A stretch of DNA of 64,000 nt from Halostreptopolyspora alba (GCA_003725585.1 RJMB01000001.1:372001-436000), one strand, 5' to 3'; shown: positions 8,014 through 16,896, counted from the first letter of the stretch. Translations and numbers: made by a program. Notes: generated from the sequence alone by a model not told the origin.

Positions 8014-9033
8014 ATGTGCGTGGCTGACTGGAACCTGTCCGAAACGTCTCGGCGTTCCGTTCTCAAAGCGGCCCTGGTGGCCGGCGGAGCGACCGTCGCG
8101 GGGGGTGCGGCGAGCAGCGCTGCACCGGCCTTTGCGCAGGACGACCAACCGAAGGGGGACCGGCTGGTCATGCTGGGTATCGGGGGCGGCCCGGTGGTGA
8201 CCATGGACCAGGCCAAGCCGGCCTTGGCTCTCGTCGTCAACGACAGCGTCTATCTGGTTGACTGCGGTTTGGACACAGCCCGGCAGTTGGTTGACGCCGA
8301 ACTCGGGCTCGCCGCCGTGAACGATGTCTTCGTCACGCACCAGCACCTCGACCACACGTCCGGACTTCCCGGCCTCGTGTTGCACGGGTGGGTCGCCAAT
8401 CCACCGCTCTCGCAGCTCGGCGTCTGGGGGCCACCGGGCACGCCCAGGACCGTCGCGGGCATCAGCACCACCTTCGCTGAGGAGATCCGGCTCTTCTCGG
8501 ACGGATTCGGGGAATTCCCAGAGGTGCGCGGCCACAACGTCAACCTGCCCAAATCCGGCATCGAGCGCGTGATGGAAGACGCCAACATCATTGTCGACGC
8601 TACCCGTGTCTTCCACGGCCCCGAAGTCAAGAACGCCTACGCCTATCGCATCACCATCAAAAGTACCGACAAGGTCGTCGTCTTCTCCGGGGACACGGCC
8701 GCCCCTGACGAGAATCTGATCGAGATGGCGCGCGGATGCGACGTCCTGGTCCACGAGACCCAGGACAACGACGCCATCGACAAGATCGCGAGCACCCTGC
8801 CCCCGGAGCAAGCCGAAACTCTGCGCACGCATCTCCTCGAAGCGCATTCCAGTGTCCTCGACCTCCCCGCGGTGGCAGCCGAGGCCGAGGCCAAGATGCT
8901 CGTCCTCAGTCATTACTCGCCAATAGTCCACCCCTCGGAGACCTGGCTGTCGCTGATTAGCCCGGCCGTCGAGGATGCCGGGTACCAGGGCACTGTCCGA
9001 GCGCCTATGGACCTGGACGTCATCCCCTTGTGA
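8014..9033 (+). CDS. Tat-exported metallo-beta-lactamase-fold hydrolase
   Basis: 339 aa. The N-terminus carries a twin-arginine signal (SRRSVLKAALVAGGATVAGG, then AAPAFAQD, likely cleaved after AFA). The mature part is an RNase Z/arylsulfatase-type MBL fold: the metal motif THQHLDHTSG (HxHxDH, ~109-118), a later FSGDTAAPDE (metal Asp) and LSHYSP (His near residue ~305). It should be a dinuclear-zinc hydrolase acting outside the membrane. The substrate is not evident; lactones, sulfates and phosphodiesters are all known in the family. The adjacent LysR probably regulates it. ATG 8014 was chosen since it keeps the Tat motif about 12 residues in. Confidence 0.88.
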   Translation: MCVADWNLSETSRRSVLKAALVAGGATVAGGAASSAAPAFAQDDQPKGDRLVMLGIGGGPVVTMDQAKPALALVVNDSVYLVDCGLDTARQLVDAELGLAAVNDVFVTHQHLDHTSGLPGLVLHGWVANPPLSQLGVWGPPGTPRTVAGISTTFAEEIRLFSDGFGEFPEVRGHNVNLPKSGIERVMEDANIIVDATRVFHGPEVKNAYAYRITIKSTDKVVVFSGDTAAPDENLIEMARGCDVLVHETQDNDAIDKIASTLPPEQAETLRTHLLEAHSSVLDLPAVAAEAEAKMLVLSHYSPIVHPSETWLSLISPAVEDAGYQGTVRAPMDLDVIPL

Positions 9034-9153
9034 CGGTCCCGGTCAGCCGCCATGGTGCCGAAACACCCCTCATACCGAGAGGCGGACGTGCACGTACCCG
9101 CATCGGTTGCCGGCGGAGGATCCCGCGAACGGGAAGAGAGCAGCAAGAGCGGA

Positions 9154-10020
9154 TCAGCTCCCTTCGGGCTGAAGGACGAAGTCATACTCCCCGTGGAGAT
9201 AGGTCCGGTCGAGGGTACCGCCGTCGGGTGTGGGCCCAGCGGGGCGCTCGGTGAAGGGCAGAATCAGTGCGTCCTTGACGCCGAACACCACGTCGCTGTC
9301 GAGGTAGTCACTTCCTTGCTGGAAAAGGTGGGTGATGAGCTTTTCATATCCTGGCTCCTCGATCAGGAAGTGGATGTGTGCCGGCCGGTAGCAACTGATA
9401 TCGGTCGTTCGGATCAAGTCGCCGACCGGTCCGTCCATGGGGATGGTGTAGCCGAGCGGGGCGATGGTGCGGATGCAGTAGGTGCCGTCCTCACGCGTTT
9501 GGTACTTGGCGCGCAGCCTGGCCTCGTCGATCTCCGAAAGTTGGGATTCATAGGTGCCTTCGGCATCGGCCTGCCACACGTCCAGCACGGCGTTGGGGAC
9601 CGGTTTCCCCTGTGGGTCGGTGACCGTGCCGGTGAGGTACAGGGGGGTTCCCGGAATGCCGTCGGACATGTCGAAGCCGTAAGGGGCTGCCGGGGAACCG
9701 TCGATGTGGAAGGGGCCCAGGACTGTCGCCGGGGTCGCCTCCGGAGAGAAGCGGTTGTTCAACTGCACCACGAGCATGCTCAACCCCAGAACATCAGAGG
9801 CCAGGATGACCTCCTGCCGCTTGTCGGTGCTGATCTTGCCGAGTTCGGTGAGCCATTCGATAGCGGCCGTCCACTCGTCTTCGGTAATGCGGACTTCGCG
9901 GGTGTACGCGTGGAGGTAGCGGACGAGCGTGGTCATCAGCTCGGCCAGTCGCGGCGAATGGGCGGTGGCCCACCGCTCCACGGCCAGGTCGGTGATGTTG
10001 TCCTCGTTGACGAAGGCCAT
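9154..10020 (-). CDS. Intradiol ring-cleavage dioxygenase, hydroxyquinol 1,2-dioxygenase-type
   Basis: 288 aa. An N-terminal helical linker domain (~20-95) precedes the intradiol beta-sandwich. The Fe(III) ligands typical of catechol/hydroxyquinol 1,2-dioxygenases are visible: Tyr in EGTYESQ, Tyr in PLGYTIP, and two His in RPAHIHFL. The enzyme opens an ortho-diol ring to a muconate, or maleylacetate from hydroxyquinol. Hydroxyquinol is preferred as substrate because the same operon encodes a gamma-resorcylate-type decarboxylase and a phenol hydroxylase (context inference); catechol cannot be excluded. It is the last gene of the minus-strand operon 15895 to 9154, with a 140-bp gap from the NTF2-like gene. 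ATG 10020 follows a purine-rich AAGAAAGGCAAGGAAG ribosome-binding region. Confidence 0.9.
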   Translation of the reverse strand: MAFVNEDNITDLAVERWATAHSPRLAELMTTLVRYLHAYTREVRITEDEWTAAIEWLTELGKISTDKRQEVILASDVLGLSMLVVQLNNRFSPEATPATVLGPFHIDGSPAAPYGFDMSDGIPGTPLYLTGTVTDPQGKPVPNAVLDVWQADAEGTYESQLSEIDEARLRAKYQTREDGTYCIRTIAPLGYTIPMDGPVGDLIRTTDISCYRPAHIHFLIEEPGYEKLITHLFQQGSDYLDSDVVFGVKDALILPFTERPAGPTPDGGTLDRTYLHGEYDFVLQPEGS

Positions 10021-10160
10021 GGCTTCCTTGCCTTTCTTATGTGAGTTCGTTGCTGACCGTCCGCGGGGTCGGGAGGACCCTGGGGACGGCGTTCAACCCG
10101 CGAAACCGGCCACGGAATCCTGGGACGGTCATCTTCCGCCACCTCTGCGGATTGACGACC

Positions 10161-10574
10161 TCATCGGGAATCTCTCTGGTCCTGGTGTTCCTGCCATTCA
10201 CGGACCACGTTCAGCCGCGCGATCCGCCAATCCCGCCCGGCTCCGGTGAGGCGGAACCGATAGCGGCCCAGTGCTGTCGGCCGCGGTCGTGGCCGTAGCT
10301 CCCATCTGCTGTAGCGGGCGGTGGCTTCGACCCGCCCGTCCTCGGCGGCGTGCTCGACGACGAGATTGGTGACCAGGTGCACGCCGGGCTTTCCCGCACG
10401 CCGGTACAGGTCCGTGATCGCGTCCCGTCCCTTCACGGGAGCGCCGCCGTCGAAGACGAGTTCCGCGTCGGCCAGCAGGGCGCCGAGAGCCTCGGCGTCG
10501 TTGCCGTCGGCCAGGGTCGCGTAGGTGTGGATGAGGTTCTCGGCGTAGTGCCGAACGGTCGAGGGGTCAGTCAC
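10161..10574 (-). CDS. NTF2-like (SnoaL/ring-hydroxylating beta-like) small protein
   Basis: 137 aa from a GTG start. The alternating pattern ADGNDAEALGALLADAELVFDG ... AITDLYRR ... GVHLVTNLVVE ... RYRFRLTGAGRDWRIARLNV is a cone-shaped NTF2 fold of the SnoaL/limonene-epoxide-hydrolase/ring-hydroxylating-beta superfamily (one quote interrupted: LADGNDAEALGALLADAEL). Such proteins serve as isomerases, hydrolases or enzyme-associated subunits; no catalytic residues can be assigned here. The GTG at 10574 overlaps the stop of the preceding 72-aa ORF by 8 nt, implying coupled translation. A TTG 12 nt upstream is the alternative start. It belongs to the resorcylate-type operon. Confidence 0.75.
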   Translation of the reverse strand: MTDPSTVRHYAENLIHTYATLADGNDAEALGALLADAELVFDGGAPVKGRDAITDLYRRAGKPGVHLVTNLVVEHAAEDGRVEATARYSRWELRPRPRPTALGRYRFRLTGAGRDWRIARLNVVREWQEHQDQRDSR

Positions 10575-10785
10575 CGATGTCTCCAAGGGGCGGGACGGGG
10601 CGATTGTTCAGGTCGACGGAGAGGAAGATGTCGTTGGCCACCGGGCTCCTCAGTTCTTCGGCGAGCTGGCCGATGAGCCCCGGCAGTGCGGGCCAACAGC
10701 GCGAACCCGCGCAGCGGCTCCGGGGGAGGTCCAGGTCGGCCAGTGCGGCGCCGCACGCCCCGAGCGCCGTCGGATATTCAGTCAT
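10567..10785 (-). CDS. Small hypothetical protein (72 aa) in aromatic operon
   Basis: This short frame starts at ATG 10785, overlapping the end of the CoA-transferase by 8 nt, and its stop overlaps the start of the NTF2-like gene by 8 nt. Such double overlap is the hallmark of a coupled operon gene rather than a chance frame. The protein has two Cys near the middle (RCAGSRCW) and a C-terminal VANDIFLSVDLNNRPVPP segment. I do not recognise a family. It might be a small partner of the NTF2-like protein or a decayed remnant of a longer gene. Confidence 0.5.
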   Translation of the reverse strand: MTEYPTALGACGAALADLDLPRSRCAGSRCWPALPGLIGQLAEELRSPVANDIFLSVDLNNRPVPPLGDIGD

Positions 10786-11932
10786 CGGTGTTCGCCAGCC
10801 ATGTGCGCAGTTCTGTTCCGTGCTCATCCAGTTCGGGCGGCGGCAGCCGGTAGGTGGCCGGTGTTTCGGAAAAGGTGATCGGATGCCGGGTCGTCGGCAC
10901 GGCCCGTTCTCCCTGCCCGACCTCGACGATCGGGTCCAGGCCGAACCGCTCAGCCATCGCGAACCCGCCGTCGACGGTGTTGATCGGGCCGCTGGGCACA
11001 CCGGCTTCCACGAGCAGGTCGAACCACTCCAGCGCGCCGCGCGTGCGCAATCGCTCCACGAGGATCGGCCTGAGCTCCTCGCGTCTCTCGGTGCGGTCGG
11101 CGTTGTGTTGGAACCGCGGGTCGTCGGCGACCGCGGGGATCCCCAGGGCCTCGCACAGCTTCCGGAACTGCCGATCGTTGGCGGCGGTGACGATCAGGTC
11201 GTTGTCGGCTGTGGGCAGCGGCTCGTAGGGGAAGACACTCGGATGCGCGTTGCCCATGCGGTAGGGAACCGCGTTCCCGGCAACGAAGGCTGAGCTGTGG
11301 TTGACCAGGCCGGCCAGCGCGGAGGAAAGCAGGTTCACCTCGATGTGCTGGCCCCTGCCGGTGGCGTCGCGGTGCCGCAGAGCGGCCAGGGTACCGATCG
11401 CCGCGTGGTTGCCGGCCATGATGTCGAAGACGGAGATCCCTGCCCGGTACGGGGGCCCGTCGGGATCTCCGGTCAGGCTCATCAGCCCCGACATCGCCTG
11501 CACCATCAGGTCGTATCCGGGCACTTCACGTCCGTCGCCCGAGCCGAATCCGCTGATCGAGGTGTAGACCACCCCCGCGTTTCCGGAGCACACGGAGTCG
11601 TAGTCCAGGCCGTATTTGGCCAGGCCCCCGGGTTTGAAATTTTCGATCACGACATCGGCCCGTCGGGCCAGCTCCCGTGCCAGGCGGGCGTCGTTTTCGC
11701 TATGCAGGTCGAGGGCGATCGAACGCTTGCCCCGGTTGACGCCGAGATAGTAGGTGGATACGCCGTCGCGGGTCGGCGGTGTCCAGGTGCGGGTGTCGTC
11801 GCCGGTCGGGCCCTCCACCTTCACCACGTCGGCACCCAGATCGGCGAGCAGCGTCGTCGCGTAGGGGCCGGCGAGGATTCTGGAGAAGTCCGCCACCAAC
11901 AGGCCGGAAAGAGAACCGTTTCCGTTGGTCAT
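10778..11932 (-). CDS. CaiB/BaiF family (class III) CoA-transferase
   Basis: 384 aa, the normal family length. It begins LLVADFSRILAGPYATTLLADLGADVVKVE, characteristic of CaiB/BaiF enzymes (as LSGLLVADFSRILAGP and ADLGADVVKVEGP), and retains the conserved Asp region GYDLMVQAMSG, where the acyl-Asp intermediate forms. It moves CoA between acids such as an aromatic or dicarboxylic acid and succinyl- or acetyl-CoA. Its ATG overlaps the stop of the decarboxylase gene (ATGA), so it belongs to the same operon. A CoA-transferase is not needed for the textbook resorcinol route, so it may activate the substrate or a ring-cleavage product (inference). Confidence 0.93.
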   Translation of the reverse strand: MTNGNGSLSGLLVADFSRILAGPYATTLLADLGADVVKVEGPTGDDTRTWTPPTRDGVSTYYLGVNRGKRSIALDLHSENDARLARELARRADVVIENFKPGGLAKYGLDYDSVCSGNAGVVYTSISGFGSGDGREVPGYDLMVQAMSGLMSLTGDPDGPPYRAGISVFDIMAGNHAAIGTLAALRHRDATGRGQHIEVNLLSSALAGLVNHSSAFVAGNAVPYRMGNAHPSVFPYEPLPTADNDLIVTAANDRQFRKLCEALGIPAVADDPRFQHNADRTERREELRPILVERLRTRGALEWFDLLVEAGVPSGPINTVDGGFAMAERFGLDPIVEVGQGERAVPTTRHPITFSETPATYRLPPPELDEHGTELRTWLANTDD

Positions 11933-12915
11933 CGCGTCGTTCCTTCCGTCTGTTTGAGTGAGAGGAGGCGGCTGGCGTTCTCTGCGCTGATGGCCGTTCG
12001 CGTTGTTTCGTCGAGGTCGAGCGTCTCGAACCAGGTCGCGCCCTGCTCCATGGACTCGTAGGGGTAGTCGACCGAGAACATGACGCGGTCTGCCCCCATC
12101 GTCGCGATCGCCGCCTGCAGGCTGGCCGCGCAGAAGTGGCCGCTCGTCGTGACATAGAAGTTGCGCCGGAGGTATTCCGTCAGAGGGAGGTCCAGTTCAC
12201 ACCGGTCGGCGGCCAGCCGCATCCGGTTCTCGATCCTCCAGATGTCATAGGGAAGGCCCTCGCCGAGGTGGCCCAGGATGACTCGTGCGGCGGGGTGGCG
12301 ATCGAACAAACCGCTGGTGATCAGGCGCAAGGCCGAGGCCGAGCAGTCGGTAGCGAACTCCCACACGGGGCCGGCCAGCTCCGGCCGTCCGTCCATGGCG
12401 CCCCGCTGGGTCGCCGGCAGTTGCCGCGGATGCAGGTAGACGGGAACACCCAACTCCTCGATCCGGTCCCAGAAGGGCGCGAAGCGATCCTCGTCAAGGT
12501 GGGCGGGCCCCATAGGAGAATCCGTCCAACTGTTGACCAGCACACCGTGAAAACCCAGGTTCACCACCGCGCGGGTGAGCTCGGCGACCGCAGCGCCGAC
12601 ATCCTGCAGCGCCACCGCGGCCAATCCGCCGAAGCGGTCCGGGTGCTCGGCGACGGCCTCGGCCAGCGCATCGTTCGCCCGCTGTGCTCGAGCGACGGCT
12701 CGCCCGGCATCGGTTTCCCCTTGGACACCGGGGCTGGTCAGGGAGACGACGGCGTAGGAGATGCCGTACCGGTCCATTTCAGGTAGGCGGAATTCCGTGA
12801 AATCGGTGATGCGGCGCTGGACCTCGTGCCACAGCGGTTCCCCCAGAAACGCGGGGCGGACGCGGTTGTATTCGGGGATCGCGAAATGCTCTTCCAGCGC
12901 GATCTTGGCCGGCAT
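11929..12915 (-). CDS. Amidohydrolase-fold decarboxylase, gamma-resorcylate (2,6-dihydroxybenzoate) decarboxylase-like
   Basis: 328 aa, matching the ~327-aa family. The N-terminus ALEEHFAIPEY carries the Glu/His metal pair of the gamma-resorcylate/ACMSD amidohydrolase_2 group. VYLHPR supplies the barrel His, LGHLGEGLPY the second His region, and FSVDYPYES the catalytic Asp. These enzymes are cofactor-independent, metal-dependent nonoxidative decarboxylases; here 2,6-dihydroxybenzoate would give resorcinol. 2,3-Dihydroxybenzoate or a related acid is possible. ATG 12915 was chosen over longer frames because the family starts with this peptide and AAGGAA precedes it. It is coupled to the downstream CoA-transferase and follows the transporter gene by 29 bp. 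Confidence 0.88.
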   Translation of the reverse strand: MPAKIALEEHFAIPEYNRVRPAFLGEPLWHEVQRRITDFTEFRLPEMDRYGISYAVVSLTSPGVQGETDAGRAVARAQRANDALAEAVAEHPDRFGGLAAVALQDVGAAVAELTRAVVNLGFHGVLVNSWTDSPMGPAHLDEDRFAPFWDRIEELGVPVYLHPRQLPATQRGAMDGRPELAGPVWEFATDCSASALRLITSGLFDRHPAARVILGHLGEGLPYDIWRIENRMRLAADRCELDLPLTEYLRRNFYVTTSGHFCAASLQAAIATMGADRVMFSVDYPYESMEQGATWFETLDLDETTRTAISAENASRLLSLKQTEGTTR

Positions 12916-12944
12916 GATGTTCCTTCCGGTAATCGGGCCGCAGG

Positions 12945-14273
12945 TCAGTGGACCGGCGGGACGGCCGTTTTCCGCGTTTCTCGGCGCATCCGCGAAATGG
13001 CCTCGCGTGCCGCCGGTGTGAGCGGAAGGCACGCCGCCAGCAGTGCGCCGAGCACGCCGATGCCGGCCAGGACGTAGAAATTAGTGATCGCCCCGGAATC
13101 GGTCGCCATGACGGCGCCGAAAACGACCGGCCCGGCGATGGCGCCGGTTCGGCCGACGGCCAGTGCCCAACCCAGCCCGCTGCCGCGGACGGCGTCCGGG
13201 TAGAGCGAGGCGCCGAAGGCGTTGACCAGGATTTGCGCACCGAGGGTTCCGGCGCCGGCCACGGCGATCAACGCGAAGGCGATCAGCGGTTGCGGCTGCA
13301 GGGCCAGGATGAACAGGCCCGCCCCGCCGAGCACGAACAGGGCGACGACGGGCTTCTTCGCTCCGATGCGGTCGGCCGAGCGTGCGGCGACCACCGCGCC
13401 GATGGCGGCACCGCAGTTGAGGATCAGGACGAAACCCAAGGCGAATCCCAGGGAGTATCCGATCTGATGCATCATCGACGGTAGCCAGGTCACCATTCCA
13501 GTGACCAGGAGCAGGCTGCAGAACTGGATCAGCCACAGCGTCACCGTCGCGGTGCGGTACCCCGGGGCGAACACCGCTGACCATGTCGAACCGCCGGCGG
13601 GCCGCGGCACGAGGGGAGCCGTGTCCAGCCCCGACCGTTCGGCGATGCGGTGGGCTTCCTCGCGTCGACCACGGCTGACCAACCACGCCGGCGACTCCGG
13701 CAAGTGGCGAAGGAGTACCGGGAACAGGAGCAGGGGGACCGCTCCGATCCAGAACATCGTCCTCCAGCCGAACTGCTCGATCAGGAGCATGCCCAGCCCC
13801 GCTGCGGCGATTCCGCCGATGAGGTAGCCGAAGAACGCCAGCGAGTACGACATGGCCTGTCGTCCGGGGCGGGCGAACTCCATGATCAGCGCGGTGGCCG
13901 ACGGGAACATCGCTCCCAGGCCCACACCGCCCAGGGCGCGTGCGACCTCGAACAGCAAGGGCAACGTGGCGAGTGCGCATGCCGCCATGGAGGTGGAGAA
14001 GACCAGCACGCTCATCATGATCACGCGGCGGCGGCCGAACCGGTCGGCCAGGAGTCCGGCGAGCAACGCCCCGACCGACATGCCCACGAGGGTCAGCGAG
14101 GCGATACGTCCGGCGTCCACCTCGGTGAGGCCCCAACCGGGCTCAGCCAGCAGGGCGGGGACGACGTTGCCGTAGACCACGAGGTCGTAGCCGTCGAACA
14201 GGATCAGTACTCCGCACAACACCAGCACCAGCGTGCTTCCTCTGGGCGGTGTGGGGTCTGTGGACGCCTTCAT
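12945..14273 (-). CDS. MFS aromatic acid:H+ symporter (AAHS family)
   Basis: 442 aa with about 12 hydrophobic segments. TM1 carries the DGYDLVVYG signature of the AAHS (PcaK/BenK) family, whose Asp is required for transport, and the cytoplasmic loop 2-3 has GLLADRFGRRRV; a second such motif is ARSADRIGAKK. It should import an aromatic carboxylate, plausibly the dihydroxybenzoate used by the adjacent decarboxylase. ATG 14273 was selected because it is the first Met before TM1; the longer frame adds arginine-rich non-membrane sequence. It lies in the middle of the minus-strand operon, 26 bp after the hydroxylase gene. Confidence 0.92.
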   Translation of the reverse strand: MKASTDPTPPRGSTLVLVLCGVLILFDGYDLVVYGNVVPALLAEPGWGLTEVDAGRIASLTLVGMSVGALLAGLLADRFGRRRVIMMSVLVFSTSMAACALATLPLLFEVARALGGVGLGAMFPSATALIMEFARPGRQAMSYSLAFFGYLIGGIAAAGLGMLLIEQFGWRTMFWIGAVPLLLFPVLLRHLPESPAWLVSRGRREEAHRIAERSGLDTAPLVPRPAGGSTWSAVFAPGYRTATVTLWLIQFCSLLLVTGMVTWLPSMMHQIGYSLGFALGFVLILNCGAAIGAVVAARSADRIGAKKPVVALFVLGGAGLFILALQPQPLIAFALIAVAGAGTLGAQILVNAFGASLYPDAVRGSGLGWALAVGRTGAIAGPVVFGAVMATDSGAITNFYVLAGIGVLGALLAACLPLTPAAREAISRMRRETRKTAVPPVH

Positions 14274-14299
14274 AGTGTTTCCTCTTCTGGTGGGCGGTT

Positions 14300-15895
14300 C
14301 TACTCGGGCGATACGGGCCTGGGCGCGGGGGACAGTGCGGAGGCGAAGTCCCGCACGAGCCCGGGGAGGTCGGCCGGAGTGGAGGCGGTCCCGTACACGT
14401 AGTGGTCGGGGCGGATGAGGACGGCGGTGGCGTCGAGTTCGGACAGCCACGCCCGGTAGGCGTTCGTGGTGTCGGCAACGGCTCCCTCGGCCGGCCGGTC
14501 ACCGAGTCGCACCGCGCGCATGCCCAGCCCGTCGAGAACCGCCCGTGTCCGAGGATCCGGTTCCGCCTCACTGCTGAGGAGGAGAACCCCTCCGGTGCCG
14601 ACGACGTCGTCGAACAACCCGGTACGGTATCCGTCCTCGACGGTGGCTTGGATCGACAGAGTGCCGCCGCCGGGATCTTCGCGGTGCAGTCCCGGGCCGA
14701 GTACCGGCAACGGTCGGGGAGGCTGTTCGGTACCCGCGCGCAGCGCCTCCTGCATCCGGCGGTCCCGCTGCTCGGCTGCTCGCGGGTCGGTGAGGCAGAT
14801 GACCGAGCCCAACTCCATCGAGGACGCGATGAAGTGCCGTACGTGTTCGGCGCGCTCGGCACCGTAGGTGTCGAGCAGTTCGGGTGCCGCACGGCCGGAT
14901 AGCACCAGGTCGAGCTTCCACGCCAGATTGGTCGCGTCCCGCAGTCCGGAGCCCATGCCCTGACCGGCGAAGGGGGGCATGAGGTGTGCGGCGTCGCCCG
15001 CCAGGAGCAGACGGCCCCTACGCCACCGGTCGCACCAGCGGGCCTGGAAGGTGTACACCGCGCTGCGCTCCACCGCACTGTTCTCGGGGGTGATTCCCCA
15101 AGGGGCGAGCAGCGCCCAGACGTTGTCCTGAGCCGCGAGCGCGGCGGGAGTCTCGTGCTCCAGACACATGAATTCGAAGCGGCGGCGGCCCGGGCCGCCC
15201 GGAACGAGCGTCGTGGGCCGCGCCGGATCACACAACTGCCACGCGGGAGGGGTGAAGTGGCGGTGGGCGTCGGCGCCGCAGGAGGCCAAGTCGACGACCA
15301 GCCAGTCGTGGAAGTAGCCGAGGTCGCTCATGGGCGGGTCGATCCAGGATCGGACGATGCTGTTGGCGCCGTCCGCGCCGATCACCCACCGCGCCCGCAG
15401 CGTGGTCCTCGCCCCCTCTGCGGACTCCAGAAGGAGCTCGACCGCGTCGGGATCCTCCCGGTGGCCTGTCGCCTGCCAGCCGTGGTGGACCGAGACGTTT
15501 GAAAGGTTCGAGACCTTGCCGTGGAGGAGCAGTTCCAGGCCGGGCTGGTGGAAGAAGTTGCTGACATTCCAGCCGGAGGGGCCGGGGCCCCGCCAGTCCA
15601 GCCGCAGGAGGGCCGTGCCGTCCGCGGCGCGCCATTCGTAGAAGTCGTCGTAGGGCGCCACGACCTCGGGCAGGGTGTCGGGCGCCAGTCCGACGCCCTG
15701 CAGGATGCGGCCGACCTCGTCGTCGAAGTGCACCGCTCGGGGCAGGGGGTAGGCACGCGCCTGGCGTTCGACGACGGCCACGCGGTACCCGGCGCGGCCG
15801 AGCGACAGCCCTAGGAACTGCCCTACGGGCCCGTACCCGACGATCGCCACATCGGCGGTATCGGAACCGCCCGGTGCAGGCGGGATGCGGTCCAT
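14300..15895 (-). CDS. FAD-dependent aromatic hydroxylase (MhpA/resorcinol hydroxylase-like)
   Basis: 531 aa class A flavoprotein monooxygenase. It shows the Rossmann motif VAIVGYGPVGQFLG (~14-27), VVERQARAYPLPRAVHFDDE, the second FAD/NAD(P)H fingerprint WVIGADGANSIVR, and GRLLLAGDAAHLMPPFAGQGMG split here as LLAGDAAHLMPPFAGQG. A C-terminal thioredoxin-like domain (~400-531) is typical of the MhpA/PHBH-like phenol hydroxylases. In this operon the likely reaction is resorcinol plus NAD(P)H plus O2 to hydroxyquinol, feeding the ring-cleavage dioxygenase (context inference). It is the first gene of the operon, divergent from an IclR regulator over 127 bp. ATG 15895 follows GGGGAAACATC. Confidence 0.9.
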   Translation of the reverse strand: MDRIPPAPGGSDTADVAIVGYGPVGQFLGLSLGRAGYRVAVVERQARAYPLPRAVHFDDEVGRILQGVGLAPDTLPEVVAPYDDFYEWRAADGTALLRLDWRGPGPSGWNVSNFFHQPGLELLLHGKVSNLSNVSVHHGWQATGHREDPDAVELLLESAEGARTTLRARWVIGADGANSIVRSWIDPPMSDLGYFHDWLVVDLASCGADAHRHFTPPAWQLCDPARPTTLVPGGPGRRRFEFMCLEHETPAALAAQDNVWALLAPWGITPENSAVERSAVYTFQARWCDRWRRGRLLLAGDAAHLMPPFAGQGMGSGLRDATNLAWKLDLVLSGRAAPELLDTYGAERAEHVRHFIASSMELGSVICLTDPRAAEQRDRRMQEALRAGTEQPPRPLPVLGPGLHREDPGGGTLSIQATVEDGYRTGLFDDVVGTGGVLLLSSEAEPDPRTRAVLDGLGMRAVRLGDRPAEGAVADTTNAYRAWLSELDATAVLIRPDHYVYGTASTPADLPGLVRDFASALSPAPRPVSPE

Positions 15896-16022
15896 GATGT
15901 TTCCCCTTCGTCGCGTCGCACTGTGGCCCACGTCTCTTTAGAAGGAATGCTGCAGTTCAGGCGGATGGACCGGACAGAGAGGTTGCCATTGAGCGGCAGA
16001 ATCTCCTCGATAAAGTGGTCGC

Positions 16023-16769
16023 GTGGCACAGGTCCGAGGAAAGCGCCCCCCGCACGGGGAACCGGTACTGGACAAGGCGTTCGCGCTGTTGCGGGCCTTC
16101 ACGCCCGATCGCGCCGAGTTGAATCTGACCGAGCTCAGCGCCCGTACCGGGATCCCACTCAGCACGACGCGCCGTCTCGCCGTGCGCTTGGTCGCACTCG
16201 GCGCGCTTGAGCACACGGCCGACGGGCGCTACGCCATCGGCGTGGGGTTGTGGGAGATCGCCTCGCTGGCTCCGCGAGGGCTGGGTTTGCGCGCGTCGGC
16301 CCTGCCCTACATGGAGGACCTCTACGAGGTCACACACCAGCACGTGCTTCTGGCGGTACCCGACGATGCCGAGGCTGTGCTCGTGGAGCGGATTTCCGGC
16401 CGCACCGCCGTCGATGTCCTCTATCACGTCGGCGGTCGGTTGCCGTTGCGGGCCACCGGAGTGGGACTGGTGCTGCTCGCCAACGCCGAGAGTGAGACGC
16501 AGGAGGGGGTCCTGGCCCAAGTATCGGGAGCCGAGCGCATCGGTCTGCGCCGCAGGCTGGCGAGCGCGCGTCGGGAGGGCGCCGTCGTCTTCCGTCCGGG
16601 GCCGCCCTGGCCGGTGGTGTCCGTGGCCGCGCCGATCCACGGAGCTGGCGGAAGCGTAGTCGCCGCCCTGTCGGTCATCGTGCCCGAGCCCACCCGGCAG
16701 AATCCGCGGAACCTGGTCGCGGCGGTTCGCCTGGCCGCCCGCCGGATATCCCGGGACATGCAGTCCTGA
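16023..16769 (+). CDS. IclR-family regulator, divergent from aromatic operon
   Basis: 248 aa from a GTG start. It has a winged HTH at ~15-75 (VLDKAFALLRAFTPDRAELN, LTELSARTGIPLSTTRRLAV) and an IclR effector domain (~85-245). IclR proteins are frequent regulators of protocatechuate, resorcinol and gentisate pathways. Its position, back-to-back with the hydroxylase gene at 15895, makes it the likely local regulator of the operon 15895 to 9154. The effector is probably a pathway aromatic. The 127-bp shared spacer would hold both promoters; I see no perfect dyad in it. Confidence 0.92.
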   Translation: MAQVRGKRPPHGEPVLDKAFALLRAFTPDRAELNLTELSARTGIPLSTTRRLAVRLVALGALEHTADGRYAIGVGLWEIASLAPRGLGLRASALPYMEDLYEVTHQHVLLAVPDDAEAVLVERISGRTAVDVLYHVGGRLPLRATGVGLVLLANAESETQEGVLAQVSGAERIGLRRRLASARREGAVVFRPGPPWPVVSVAAPIHGAGGSVVAALSVIVPEPTRQNPRNLVAAVRLAARRISRDMQS

Positions 16770-16854
16770 GAGGGCAAGGGAACGCGCGCCGCCGCTCCTG
16801 CGCTGGGACTTTGCCCTGCAGCACCCGGTCGGGTTCGTGGGGGAACCGGTCGGC

Positions 16855-16879
16855 CGCGGGGCCCGGGGCGGGCCCCGCG
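16855..16879. terminator. GC-rich hairpin between convergent genes
   Basis: CGCGGGGCCCG (16855-16865), loop GGG, CGGGCCCCGCG (16869-16879): an 11-bp perfect stem between the 3' ends of the IclR gene (+) and the bicupin gene (-). It is probably a bidirectional terminator. Confidence 0.65.
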
Positions 16880-16896
16880 GGGGTTCGGCTGTGCGG

